Below are positions 6,401 through 12,287 of a stretch of 14,468 nucleotides of DNA, in pieces; position 1 is the first letter of the stretch, and each line of letters begins with the position of its first letter. The notes under the pieces are model-generated. The model was not told where the DNA came from and searched no databases. It saw nothing but the letters and a program-made list of their open reading frames with translations. The DNA comes from Beroe ovata (taxonomy: Eukaryota > Ctenophora > Nuda > Beroida > Beroidae): assembly GCA_946803715.1 (NCBI GenBank), contig CAMPET010000439.1:2620-17087 (forward strand). The letters are read 5' to 3'. The translations under genes and the position numbers were made by a program.

Positions 6401-8729
6401 GAGTAGGTGTCAGTTGTAGCGAGCAGAATCTGGCATATACCTGTGTGGGAGTGTATACGAGAGTGTTTGTGGATCAGTGGGTTAGCAGTTACTGTATCGC
6501 ACTATCGCATGGTAAGAAGCTCTTCTTCCCACACCTCTTTCACCCACTACTGTAAATCACCACAACTATCACAACATTCCCAGAGCAGTTATACCTTGGC
6601 AGATATTCATATCATCATTCTGTATAGCCTCGCCGAGTGTAGACTGTAACTGTGCCAGCCTGGCAATTATACCCCACACTGTGTCAGGGTAACTGAGAGT
6701 GATCGGCTGACGGAGGAAGTTTACCAGACAGTCCACCACTATGTCAAACAGAATCGGGTCATTGATATCGTCAAACATTCGCTCTGCAAACATGCGATCG
6801 GATAAAACTAAACATTTGTAAACTGTTGATGAAAGATTTTTTCACTCTAGAAAAAGGAATATAATTTCAAACAAGTTACATCCAAGTAATTCTATGAGGG
6901 ATAGTTAATTCTATCATCGTAACTCATGCAACTCTTATTCAATCGCCCAATCCATAAACTATGCCACCCCTTGACAACCAAGTAACCAAGTAATTCTCTT
7001 ACCAACTAGAGGAGATGACTCAGGAACAGGCAGTTCGAATGTTATCCAACTGTTGAATACTCGGAGTGCGACCTCCTTGAATGCGGGGTCCAATCCCCCG
7101 CCTATCTGACACTCTGACACGAGCTGAAGCACCTCCGGGATCGCTTGCTTTGCTTGACACCGTATCGTGGACTGAGAGTGGTGTCACGGTGTGTGACCAT
7201 GTAATGCATTGTCACATCGAACACAACGCGTTCTGTGTGACAATTGTTTGTGATATGTTTAAATTTGTGTTTATTACATTGTACTATTCTGAGGACAAGG
7301 AGACTATCACAATTCAACTGTCAAAGTTTTGTTTTAGGGATTTAAGCTGTCATATTTTGACAGCAATGAAGCGCAATAATGGAGCGATAAAAACCCTTCT
7401 CCCATACACCGGTGTTTTGTGTTAAGTGTACAATCAATGTGTACTGTATATTGTACATTGGTTATGTGACAAGCAACACACAATTATCACGAAAACACAA
7501 ACTATGAAGTGTACATAACAAAACTGCGAACTTTACATGTTAGGAATAACCGCAGGAGTCACCATTGTTTCGGATATCCATGAAACAGTTCAAAACAAAT
7601 ACATTGTGAAGCTTGTACAGTCAGTACGGTAAGATATCAATCCCTGTTACAGCTGGCATTACCTTTGACTGGGCGGTGAAAGTAATGGATGAAAACTCCT
7701 CAGGGATCAGTACCAGGACTTGTAAAGCTAAATCCACGCTGCCTTGAGCTCTGAGGTATTTGATAGTGTGTCCGATGGCACCAGGCCAAGGCCCTTGCAT
7801 AGCATGGAGTACAAATGCTGCAACTGCCACTGACAACCGTGTTCTAACAATGCTTGGTCCTTTGCGATAGTCAATCTGGGAATAGGTGAAGTATAATCTG
7901 AAAGACAAGATGAAAGAGGTATGTGCGAAAGCTGGTGCTGGCTATTTACCAATTTCTGGAAGAGGACTTGAAGGAGGTTCTGAAAGTGTTCAATGTTGAT
8001 GGAGTGCCAGCAGTGTGATATCTGATGGTGAATGAAGTGTGCTCCGAAATATTGCTCCTCTACTGTTTGTGTTGGTTGTAACAACGTCCAACCAGCCTGT
8101 AAAAGAGAGACATGGTAAAATCACAACTACTGGATTATGTATGTAAAATTTTATCTATGTTAGATGATGAACTGAAGATGAATAGATGTTGACTGTAAGT
8201 ATTATCTTCAAGAAAATTAACCTGCCAGGATATTGGGAGATTCTGCTGTTGAAGAAGCCAAGTCTCTGCTTTAGACCGGATATCCTTCTCAGGGTGCTTA
8301 TACAACGCATGGATAGCTTCCTTGATCTGGAAACAGTGTTTTGTCAAGAGGTAATAGTGCCAAAAGAGAAATGCCACAAAATATTGTCATCAAATTGAAA
8401 ACTGTCAAGAGAGAAGAGGTCTCAAAGTATAGTTGAGATTAAGTAGTGTCTGTGTCAATAGAAAGTATTCCCAGTGCTCAGCAGTGTTGTCATAAGAAAA
8501 TGCTGATAAGAGATACAACCAAAAAGTTATAGGAATGAATAAATGCACAGTCAGGAAAAAAGTGGTTAAAGCACCTTGAGTGAGGACTGAGTGGTTTCAA
8601 GCAAACAAGAAACCTATATAAGTGTCACCTCTGTCATTTGATACCACTATTCTAATTACTCACTTCATTCATGTATGGTGTGCTGGTAGGAAATCCTTGC
8701 CATGGATGCAACTCTTCTGCCCATGCCAT
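365..8729 (-). CDS. IPO13: Importin-13 gene (15 exons seen, 3' end beyond window)
   Basis: Nuclear transport receptor of the importin-beta (karyopherin) family. Known family members are Ran-regulated HEAT-repeat solenoids that move cargo both ways through the nuclear pore; vertebrate importin-13 imports UBC9 and MAGO-Y14 and exports eIF1A. Fifteen exons give 819 continuous codons with every splice phase agreeing (12 of 14 introns phase 0, two phase 1). Family landmarks recalled from vertebrate importin-13 include LLQP...QYFGA (residues 62-76), AIQNDDMN..QGIC (near 286-299), CTGVPGHFPV, LVEVLLRKTMYPSDD (385-399), RSIAET, YSEWL..HP and SDHPDIV. The N-terminal part (about 20-106) corresponds to the Ran-binding importin-beta N-terminal region. 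Vertebrate importin-13 is about 960 residues, so roughly 140 are missing past position 1. Transportin-3 is the nearest alternative, but the landmarks fit importin-13 better. Exon coordinates are listed separately. Confidence 0.93.
631..972 (-). CDS. IPO13: Importin-13 exon 14
   Basis: Residues 676-789, YNIRSTDETIIDELTKCYW... to ...LRTHPQ, the longest exon. Acceptor GAGACAG|TAT (or CACACAG|GAA upstream, see exon 13), donor CAG|GTAGAC, phase 0. SDHPDIVQAFFAL matches the importin-13 landmark before its C-terminal region. Confidence 0.92.
1113..1256 (-). CDS. IPO13: Importin-13 exon 13
   Basis: Residues 628-675, MEKADHSKVRLELGIVNAAF... to ...WEPMKNIL. The acceptor CATTCCCTCAG|ATG is the end of the last unit of a 21-bp minisatellite. 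Two donors are possible. CTA|GTGTTA at 1112 (phase 0) pairs with the acceptor at 973 and gives the best family alignment. TTATG|GTTTGT at 1104 (phase 2) pairs with an acceptor about 28 bases further upstream of exon 14 and would insert about a dozen residues. The exon identity is firm, the exact 3' end is not. Confidence 0.8.
1257..1382. repeat. 21-bp minisatellite (6 units) abutting exon 13
   Basis: Six units of exactly 21 bp, boundaries at 1257, 1278, 1299, 1320, 1341 and 1362, with consensus ctgagggaatgagtcgtcat plus one base. On the minus strand each unit ends ATTCCCTCAG (CTCACC in the unit at 1299), and the last unit forms the acceptor of importin-13 exon 13. Each unit is 7 open codons reading [HY]D[DN]SFPQ in the exon frame. 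Confidence 0.95.
1515..2857. repeat. 1343-bp duplicated block, copy 1
   Basis: Reading base by base, 1515-2857 equals 2859-4201 at a constant offset of 1344, with one mismatch seen (A at 1664, T at 3008) and no indel. The block starts agatacagg and ends gcaaaat. The copies are separated by one N at 2858. Confidence 0.97.
1727..2635 (-). CDS. Nested secreted protein, degenerate EF-hand-like (copy 1)
   Basis: Intronless 302-residue frame inside importin-13 intron 12, same strand as the host. The start is the ATG at 2635 in a strong context (ACCATGG). It begins directly with a signal peptide MVYTQTVILLCMVAIGVA, cut probably after A18. The frame stays open for 28 codons upstream, but the first codon there is TTG, so that part is taken as 5' UTR. 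The mature protein has four cysteines (24, 155, 157, 299) and N-glycosylation sequons at 23, 73, 118 and 201, with no membrane helix. Three segments resemble EF-hands that have lost calcium ligands: D110-T121 (Gly at 6, Val at 8), 219-230 (KTGEKDKISKGK) and 266-277 followed by W (VNWKEW). The tail is strongly charged. I do not recognise the family; a distant relative of reticulocalbin-like secretory proteins is possible. Confidence 0.75.
   Translation of the reverse strand: MVYTQTVILLCMVAIGVAQEEPNCTILMEEAGLDEYFGTVVAHRLHSLTLEDLRYYFKADAPEENNIPTVNFNLTENVKRVVPHAMSYGSDTSFKTIAMRHADDVLSNMDRKRWGIVNYSTIEKLVHSIHMAELWRRAQVFYSQFDIAPPDAALCACVSDLKESGVLPELELLALKIKFPGLTSGRDDLPYGREGRSLDNNDSNSKLKFRAYEISYALKTGEKDKISKGKLRRYERKLKNFNFDDDEEVVVEKAMEQLTDDDQGLSEHLDSQVNWKEWKKKFKKMDPEDDFQFALFIYCMLN
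2858..2858. other. Single N, probable contig join
   Basis: One undetermined base exactly between two 1343-bp near-identical blocks. Best read as a scaffold join rather than a base ambiguity. Confidence 0.8.
2859..4201. repeat. 1343-bp duplicated block, copy 2
   Basis: Second copy of the block at 1515-2857. It begins directly after the N at 2858 and runs on into unique sequence (gaaccaatcg) at 4202, whereas copy 1 is preceded by unique sequence. This is the pattern expected if two contigs overlapping by 1343 bp were joined end to end. Confidence 0.97.
3071..3979 (-). CDS. Nested secreted protein, degenerate EF-hand-like (copy 2)
   Basis: Identical at protein level to the frame at 1727-2635, with the ATG at 3979 in the same ACCATGG context and the same 302 residues. 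The only base difference between the blocks (3008 versus 1664) lies 3' of the stop codon. With no synonymous change in 909 bp, this is either an assembly duplicate of one locus or a very recent tandem duplication. The function is unknown, as for copy 1. Confidence 0.6.
   Translation of the reverse strand: MVYTQTVILLCMVAIGVAQEEPNCTILMEEAGLDEYFGTVVAHRLHSLTLEDLRYYFKADAPEENNIPTVNFNLTENVKRVVPHAMSYGSDTSFKTIAMRHADDVLSNMDRKRWGIVNYSTIEKLVHSIHMAELWRRAQVFYSQFDIAPPDAALCACVSDLKESGVLPELELLALKIKFPGLTSGRDDLPYGREGRSLDNNDSNSKLKFRAYEISYALKTGEKDKISKGKLRRYERKLKNFNFDDDEEVVVEKAMEQLTDDDQGLSEHLDSQVNWKEWKKKFKKMDPEDDFQFALFIYCMLN
4378..4396. repeat. (CA)n microsatellite after a single N
   Basis: An N at 4378 is followed by about nine CA units to 4396. 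A contig end at a dinucleotide run is a common assembly break. No sequence duplication is seen around this N. Confidence 0.85.
4430..4520. repeat. AT-rich tandem repeat (aaataac / aaataatgac)
   Basis: Irregular tandem units of caaataatga, caaataa and caactaa across about 90 bp in importin-13 intron 12. Simple repeat with no coding potential. Confidence 0.8.
4705..4830 (-). CDS. IPO13: Importin-13 exon 12
   Basis: Residues 586-627, IRLCSSLCTLCSQI... to ...LKELSSKPS. Acceptor TACCCTAG|ATC, donor TCG|GTAAGG, phase 0. Unlike most other exons it has no ATG-initiated open frame of note, but it matches the family region that follows exon 11 and closes the frame to exon 13. Confidence 0.88.
4927..5067 (-). 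CDS. IPO13: Importin-13 exon 11
   Basis: Residues 539-585, VTLAPSAVMAFRDLCIEC... to ...PAIKNREK. Acceptor CGTTACAG|GTA, donor AAG|GTAAAT, phase 0. The A..AFRDLC.EC pattern corresponds to the family HEAT helix ending in C-x-E-C. Confidence 0.93.
5192..5404 (-). CDS. IPO13: Importin-13 exon 10
   Basis: Residues 468-538, VYDETSEDESGRGGH... to ...LLSNVND. Acceptor CACACCAG|GTG, donor GAT|GTGAGT, phase 0. Contains GAYSEWLRSHPD, matching the family SEWL..HP helix. The acidic DETSEDESGRGG insert near the exon start looks lineage-specific. Confidence 0.94.
5410..5525. repeat. G-rich degenerate repeat in importin-13 intron 9
   Basis: Loose repetition of cattggtgaggg, gagggagggtgagg and cactggtga. 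On the transcribed strand it is pyrimidine-rich (CCTCACC) and lies directly upstream of the exon 10 acceptor, so it may serve as an extended polypyrimidine tract. Confidence 0.65.
5552..5698 (-). CDS. IPO13: Importin-13 exon 9
   Basis: Residues 419-467, VGDTILYIQSVVPD... to ...FRSIAET. Acceptor AATCGCAG|GTT, donor ACG|GTGAGA, phase 0. The exon 8/9 junction rebuilds the conserved stretch ending DTILY, and SIAET is a family landmark. Confidence 0.95.
5937..6128 (-). CDS. IPO13: Importin-13 exon 8
   Basis: Residues 355-418, FWFNFGDDIISEEA... to ...FDNYRKE. Acceptor ACTCATAG|TTC, donor GAA|GTTAGT, phase 0. Contains the FIKLVEVLLRKTMYPSDD block. The frame stays open past the donor, but the continuation loses family resemblance, which fixes the exon end. 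Confidence 0.95.
6268..6440 (-). CDS. IPO13: Importin-13 exon 7
   Basis: Residues 297-354, GICQILLATTDTYSKLL... to ...FSDTTLQ. Acceptor CCACACAG|GT (phase 1), donor CAG|GTGAAC (phase 0). Contains LECTGVPGHFPVDEN, a highly conserved importin-13 segment. Confidence 0.95.
6595..6783 (-). CDS. IPO13: Importin-13 exon 6
   Basis: Residues 234-296 plus one base, ERMFDDINDPILFDIVVDC... to GEAIQNDDMNICQ. Acceptor TGTTTGCAG|AG, donor CAAG|GTATAA, phase 1 at both ends. The AIQNDDM block aligns to a conserved importin-13 loop. Confidence 0.95.
7003..7171 (-). CDS. IPO13: Importin-13 exon 5
   Basis: Residues 178-233 plus one base, STIRCQAKQAIPEVL... through VFNSWITFELPVPE. Acceptor CACTCTCAG|TCC, donor G|GTAAGAG (phase 1). 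The antisense strand also carries a long open frame here, which is a shadow. The F.SW..LE/F.VP pattern matches importin-13. Confidence 0.93.
7172..7662. other. Importin-13 intron 4, no gene
   Basis: Intron of 491 bp. A plus-strand frame of 114 codons (7081-7425) overlaps exon 5 antisense and then runs into AT-rich sequence. It has no recognisable features and is not accepted. A short imperfect palindrome (caatgtgtac ... attgtacattg, 7434-7460) is visible. Confidence 0.7.
7663..7875 (-). CDS. IPO13: Importin-13 exon 4
   Basis: Residues 107-177, IDYRKGPSIVRTRLSVAVAA... to ...FTAQSK. Acceptor CTATTCCCAG|ATT. A nearby acceptor at TTTCAG (15 to 20 bases upstream) would run into a TGA and is rejected. 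Donor AAG|GTAATG, phase 0. The IV.TRL.VA.A and LIPEEF patterns match the family. Confidence 0.95.
7950..8096 (-). CDS. IPO13: Importin-13 exon 3
   Basis: Residues 58-106, AGWTLLQPTQTVEEQYFGAH... to ...LFQKL. Acceptor TTTTACAG|GCT, donor TTG|GTAAAT, phase 0. The LLQP and QYFGA blocks are the strongest N-terminal importin-13 signature in the gene. Confidence 0.95.
8222..8326 (-). CDS. IPO13: Importin-13 exon 2
   Basis: Residues 23-57, IKEAIHALYKHPEKD... to ...NLPISWQ. Acceptor TGTTTCCAG|ATC and donor CAG|GTTAAT, both phase 0. This is the start of the importin-beta N-terminal domain (A-helix with the ALY..P pattern of this family). Confidence 0.93.
8327..8663. other. Importin-13 intron 1, nothing notable
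   Basis: Intron of 337 bp between the proposed first exon and exon 2. AT-rich, with no repeat, RNA gene or further exon recognised on either strand. Confidence 0.65.
8664..8729 (-). CDS. IPO13: Importin-13 exon 1 (start codon)
   Basis: Proposed first exon, residues 1-22, beginning MAWAEELHPWQG and ending TPYMNE. An in-frame TGA lies two codons upstream of the ATG, so this is the first possible start in this frame. An out-of-frame ATG lies 7 bases upstream. The donor GAA|GTGAGT is near consensus and phase 0, matching the exon 2 acceptor. The junction TPYMNE|IKEAIHALY resembles the family segment just before the first HEAT repeat. A further upstream exon cannot be excluded. Confidence 0.7.
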
Positions 8730-8793
8730 ATTCCATCAGACAGAGAGCCGCTCCTTTACTATATCCTCCTAATATCATAAAAGCAAAATAACA
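8730..8793 (-). promoter_or_regulatory. Presumed importin-13 5' leader
   Basis: Sequence directly upstream of the proposed importin-13 ATG on the minus strand. It holds one out-of-frame upstream ATG (8736) and an in-frame TGA just before the start. No convincing TATA box is seen. The call rests only on position. Confidence 0.3.
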
Positions 8794-9170
8794 ACCAACA
8801 ATTTAATAAACTAATCTGTAATTACCTATCATATTCTTGGCTGATTTCAGTATCAACTATCAACTGATCTTGCTGAAATTTGAATATTATGTACCAACAC
8901 TAAATATGGTGACAGGAAGTTGCTGAACAGTTTAAAATAGGTCCTGGTAGAAGTACCTACATTTGATATCTGGTGAAAACATGTCAGCCATGTGATACTT
9001 TACATGGGCCATGGCCCACACCTCCATATTACATGTTAGAATTTTTGTGTAAAGTAAAACGGTACTTACTTTCAGAACTCACATTTTGAACATTTTATGA
9101 TTGCCAATTGGAGCACTATTATTTTGGGATGAGTAAATACTTGTTTATGAATACCGATTTGAGTATGAGT
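8794..9170. repeat. Diverged duplicate segment, copy A
   Basis: Begins accaacaatttaataaac and ends accgatttgagtatgagt. It matches 9279-9639 over its whole length, with scattered substitutions and several small indels (for example gtacctacattt versus gtacattt near 8957, and a longer gap near 9007-9040). It lies directly upstream of the importin-13 start. No coding frame. Confidence 0.9.
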
Positions 9171-9277
9171 TTGAATTCTGATAAGGGACCGTTCACATAT
9201 TATGTAATCAAAATTTCGGCATTTTTTATCCCCCCCCCTCCTCCCCTCCGTAATCATCCGTAATCAAAGCACAAACT
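9171..9277. repeat. Possible dispersed-repeat fragment
   Basis: Unique to copy A's right flank, ending at the N at 9278. Contains aagggaccgttcacatattatgtaat, then a C-run (cccccccctcctcccc), then two gtaatcatcc/gtaatcaaag units. From memory, repeats of this general form (GGGACCGTTCA..TACGTAA with a C-rich tract) are widespread in invertebrate genomes. This could not be checked here. Confidence 0.35.
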
Positions 9278-9278
9278 N
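9278..9278. other. Single N, probable contig join
   Basis: One undetermined base placed exactly where the second copy (9279-9639) of the segment at 8794-9170 begins. Same arrangement as the N at 2858. Confidence 0.75.
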
Positions 9279-9639
9279 ACCAACAATTTAATAAACTAAT
9301 CTGTAATTACCAATCATATTCTTGGCTGATTTCAGTATCAACTATCAACAGCTGATCTTGCTGAAATTTGGATATTATGTACCAACACTAAATAAGGTAA
9401 CAGGAAGTTGCTGAACAGTTGAAAATAGGTCCTGGTAGAAGTACATTTGATATCTGGTGAAAACATGTCAGGCATGTGATGTTTTACATGGCCCACACAC
9501 ATGTGAGAATTTTTTGTGTTAAGTAAAACGGTACACACTTTCAGAACTAACACTTTGAACATTTCATGATTGCCAATTGGAGCACTCGTATTTTGGGATG
9601 AGTTAACACTTGTTTATGAATACCGATTTGAGTATGAGT
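9279..9639. repeat. Diverged duplicate segment, copy B
   Basis: Second version of 8794-9170, starting immediately after the N and continuing into aattttgagtaatttattc. The divergence by indels and substitutions fits allelic haplotypes placed in tandem, or an older real duplication. Confidence 0.9.
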
Positions 9640-9942
9640 AATTTTGAGTAATTTATTCATGACAAAATGTGCACATGTTGCACAACCCTAGAATAAAAAT
9701 AAAAATAAAATAAAGATTTTGACATAACATCAACACTCTTTATCAAAGAACAATGTCGGTGATTCACTAAATATTTGACTGCAGCTCCCAGCCTTTCCTG
9801 ATGTGAACATTACGTTAAAAATATAATAATTTAAGAAGTAAATTAAAAAGTTGCTATATATACAGATAACAGAAATATTATGTAGATAAAGATTAACCTG
9901 CGAACATGTAAAAACTGAAAAAACCTGATATTGAATAATTTG
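9640..9942. other. AT-rich intergenic DNA
   Basis: Contains an A-rich run of aaataaa units (9692-9717) and otherwise plain AT-rich sequence. Short open frames here are not supported by codon pattern or similarity. Confidence 0.6.
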
Positions 9943-10187
9943 ATTTAATGAGATCATGACCAAGTACTGAATAGGGAAGAAACTCAGAAAAGTATGGGAT
10001 TGACGGGGACTGCTTATAGATAAGGGCAGTGATCTTGTACAAAGTGCAAGGAAATAGCAGATAAGTCAGCGGATTGGTAGCTCAATCAGTAGAGCAACAG
10101 GCACGATTCCTGAGGTTCTGGGTTCACGTCCCCGTCAATCCCATACTTTTCTTCCCTATTCAGTACTTGGTCATGATCTCATTAAAT
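9943..10187. repeat. Fold-back element: 60-bp inverted arms around a tRNA-like core
   Basis: The right arm 10128-10187 is the exact reverse complement of the left arm 9943-10010 over 60 bp, except for an 8-base insertion (aaactcag) in the left arm. The spacer is 117 bp (10011-10127). The tRNA-like sequence occupies 10071-10141, so its 3' half lies in the right arm and is copied inverted in the left arm. Confidence 0.95.
10071..10141 (+). pseudogene. tRNA-like sequence (tRNA-derived SINE head or tRNA pseudogene)
   Basis: 71 nt fold as a cloverleaf. Acceptor GGATTGG/TCAATCC pairs 7 of 7 (one G-T). The D stem GCTC/GAGC is perfect. The anticodon stem ACAGG/CCTGA has 4 of 5 pairs and the T stem CTGGG/CCCCG has 4 of 5. 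The A box (TAGCTCAATCAG) and B box (GGTTCACGTCC) of a polymerase III promoter are recognisable. Against a working tRNA, base 33 is A instead of U, the anticodon position reads CGA (serine) but the variable arm is 4 nt rather than the long serine arm, and TTCA-C-G-T departs from TTCGA. More likely a SINE head or decayed tRNA. Confidence 0.7.
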
Positions 10188-10229
10188 TCAAAACCTCTCT
10201 TCATCCTAAGCCGAGATCAGCCCGTGTAT

Positions 10230-10305
10230 GATGTGTGTTCCCTTGGCTGTTGTACAGCAGGGTGTACGATGTGTATGTATGCTTGTGTGTGGGTGTGTGT
10301 GACAT
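10230..10305. repeat. GT-rich low-complexity stretch
   Basis: Irregular gtgtg/tgtatg repetition following the tRNA-like element. It could be the decayed 3' part of a SINE, but no tail is seen. Confidence 0.45.
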
Positions 10306-10518
10306 GAATCTTGCAGTGAAGGATATAAATAGAATTACTTCCCATGAATAATTTAACATTAATTAAAATAACTGTGAACTGAAAAGTTGTGGCAGGTTGA
10401 GTCACGCAACGTTGGAACATGACAGAAGACTCAGCATACTAAAGGCAATTGTTGTAGGATTTCTCCATACTCTGGCCCTCGCTGGCGGGATTTTGGTTGT
10501 AGATTTTCGCCATTTTCC

Positions 10519-10565
10519 ATAGGCCCTTATTTCGTGTTAGCGACGCACGCGAAACCAGGGCCTAT
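10519..10565. repeat. Perfect-arm hairpin ATAGGCCCT / AGGGCCTAT
   Basis: Nine-base perfect inverted arms (10519-10527 and 10557-10565). Inside them is a second nearly complementary pair (TTTCGTG and CACGCGAAA, two-base bulge). It could extrude as a 47-nt hairpin. Possibly an end or core of a small non-autonomous element; no target duplication was identified. Confidence 0.6.
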
Positions 10566-10724
10566 CGTAGACAGGCAAGAAAAAACCCTACGAAGGCAAA
10601 TCCCTACTAATTCTTAGGATCATGAAATAATTTCACGATTTGAGTATGAGTTTTTGCTTGATATGAATAACTCTTTCATTTCAATGCAATGTTCAATCGC
10701 ACATTTGCATTATAATGTGCGAGA

Positions 10725-10990
10725 ATTTCGTTTTGCGCGCGCGGCGCAAAGCTTATCCTCAGACTAGCATCAGCGGACAAATGCAAAGATCACTTAGTGC
10801 AAGTGCAAAATGAATAAGGGGCCGGGCGCGCAACGTGTGCGGCGTGCGCATCAACGTGCGCGTGGCTTGGGGTACGTTGCATGCTGATGCTGGAACAGAG
10901 TGGTCAAAAATATAAAACGCGCGCGCGCGAGTGCAAGTGGTTACACTTTCACTTAAAGGTTAACTATTTAATAACCGCGCGAGAGAAACA
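10725..10990. promoter_or_regulatory. GCGC-rich patch with TATA-like motif
   Basis: A locally CpG-dense stretch in AT-rich DNA, with ttttgcgcgcgcggcgcaaa (palindromic), gggccgggcgcgcaacgtgtgc, gcgcatcaacgtgcgcg and atataaaacgcgcgcgcgcg (TATA-like near 10910). An inverted pair agcatcagc/gctgatgct lies at about 10767 and 10882. No open frame follows on the plus strand. It could be an orphan promoter, enhancer or unmethylated island. Confidence 0.35.
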
Positions 10991-12236
10991 CTGGAACTGG
11001 ACAGATAACCTGATAAGATCCGGCAAGAAACAGATACAGTATAGCAGATTGAGATAACACGAACATCTAATCTGTAACAATGGTCGGGTCACTTAATGTA
11101 CATTCGTGACTTAATCTTATTCTTATGAATATGCACACTCGTGACGACTGGCGGTGCACAACAAATACAATATGAATAACAGATAAATTGATGTGAAAAT
11201 ATGAAATAAAACATCCGCTTGTCATTCCAATTTCAAATATAAAACATTGTACTACTGCTATTCAATATTTCATGTTTTCATAAAAATAAATAATTGACCA
11301 ATTCCATCACAGATCCCATTATCAATTATCATTGAGAAACTGTCCATTTTTATGTCAATGTCGTAAGAATAAGATGCTGACAAACTGAAATGTGAAACAT
11401 GCAAATCAATCTGGACCCGAAAGTCATCCTGAAGTTGGGCTAAAAATCGGATCGCAAATATTCAATCAAAATCAAGAATTGAACTTCACACTTATAGCTG
11501 CATGTCAGCATCAGACCCAAATTCAAGAATAGATCAGTGATCCATTGGCCCAAAATCAAAGATTCTGACTGACATGAGCATTCATCCGTGAGCCACTCAT
11601 TTCTAACACGCCAGAAGTGAAAACTCAAACTGAACTCCATAAATTCTTCATCTCAAACAATGCAAAGGATAATTGCTATCAGTATCTTAACGGTGGCCAT
11701 TTACTAAAATAGAACATTGCGGGAGTTTAACACTCAAATAGTGCAAAAACAAAATTAAATATTTTTAAACTCCCTTGGAATCCCATTAATCTGATAAAAT
11801 CTATCGGCCGAAGTTTAACATCACCCAGTCTTAGACTTCCAACGATGAACTTGTTCTTTATAAACGAGATTGATCGCTATCAGTCTCTATTCCACATCTT
11901 TGTACTTTTTCTTCAACAAGTTCCAACATAACCAATAACGAATCGAAATATTTACAATTGAAAATTCGGCATCTATATCCTTGAATGTTGAATTCCTTAC
12001 AGCGTGAACTGAATTTTCATTCACAAATTCACAATTCTGACTTTCAGAGGTCCCCAGATCTGTTGAACCAGAACCGCAATCATAACTTCCCAATCTGAAC
12101 TTTTTCCAGGGACACAATCAACAAAACAGCACAAGTTCAGCTTCCTCATTCCACACACACACACTTGTTGAGAGTGGTGTCAACACACAGCAATGGTGTC
12201 AAGATCCGTGATAGACCTCAGTATGGTAACGGTGTC
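10991..12236. other. Intergenic DNA, probably includes CLASP 3' UTR
   Basis: AT-rich with no supported gene. A minus-strand frame at 11887-12117 begins with TTG, shows no similarity and is probably chance. No canonical AATAAA signal was found on the minus strand just past the CLASP stop, so the transcript end cannot be placed. Confidence 0.55.
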
Positions 12237-12287
12237 TCACCGATTAGTACGCTGGTGTCTGTTGTAATACAGATACACCAACTTTTT
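12237..12287 (-). CDS. CLASP: CLASP terminal exon
   Basis: Sixteen codons plus TGA: KKLVYLYYNRHQRTNR. Acceptor CGTCCTCAG|AAA, phase 0, after a 108-bp intron. It matches the short K-x-K-L-L-x-L-Y-I-x-R end of CLASP proteins. Too short to appear as an open frame by length, and found by its match and phase. Confidence 0.9.
   Translation of the reverse strand, partial: KKLVYLYYNRHQRTNR

Noticed and set aside
7081-7425. Plus-strand 114-codon frame
   Set aside because: Antisense to importin-13 exon 5, then intron sequence. The minus-strand exon has clear family similarity and exact splice phases.
7728-8084. Longer reading of importin-13 exon 3 past the donor into exon 4 in another frame
   Set aside because: The continuation loses family similarity; GTAAAT donor and CCCAG acceptor restore the conserved frame.
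10074-10307. Plus-strand 77-codon frame
   Set aside because: Runs through the tRNA-like sequence and a GT-rich repeat; translations of this sort are typical of tRNA-derived repeats.
11887-12117. Minus-strand 76-codon frame past the CLASP stop
   Set aside because: TTG start, no similarity, no splice or codon support; probably 3' UTR or intergenic chance.
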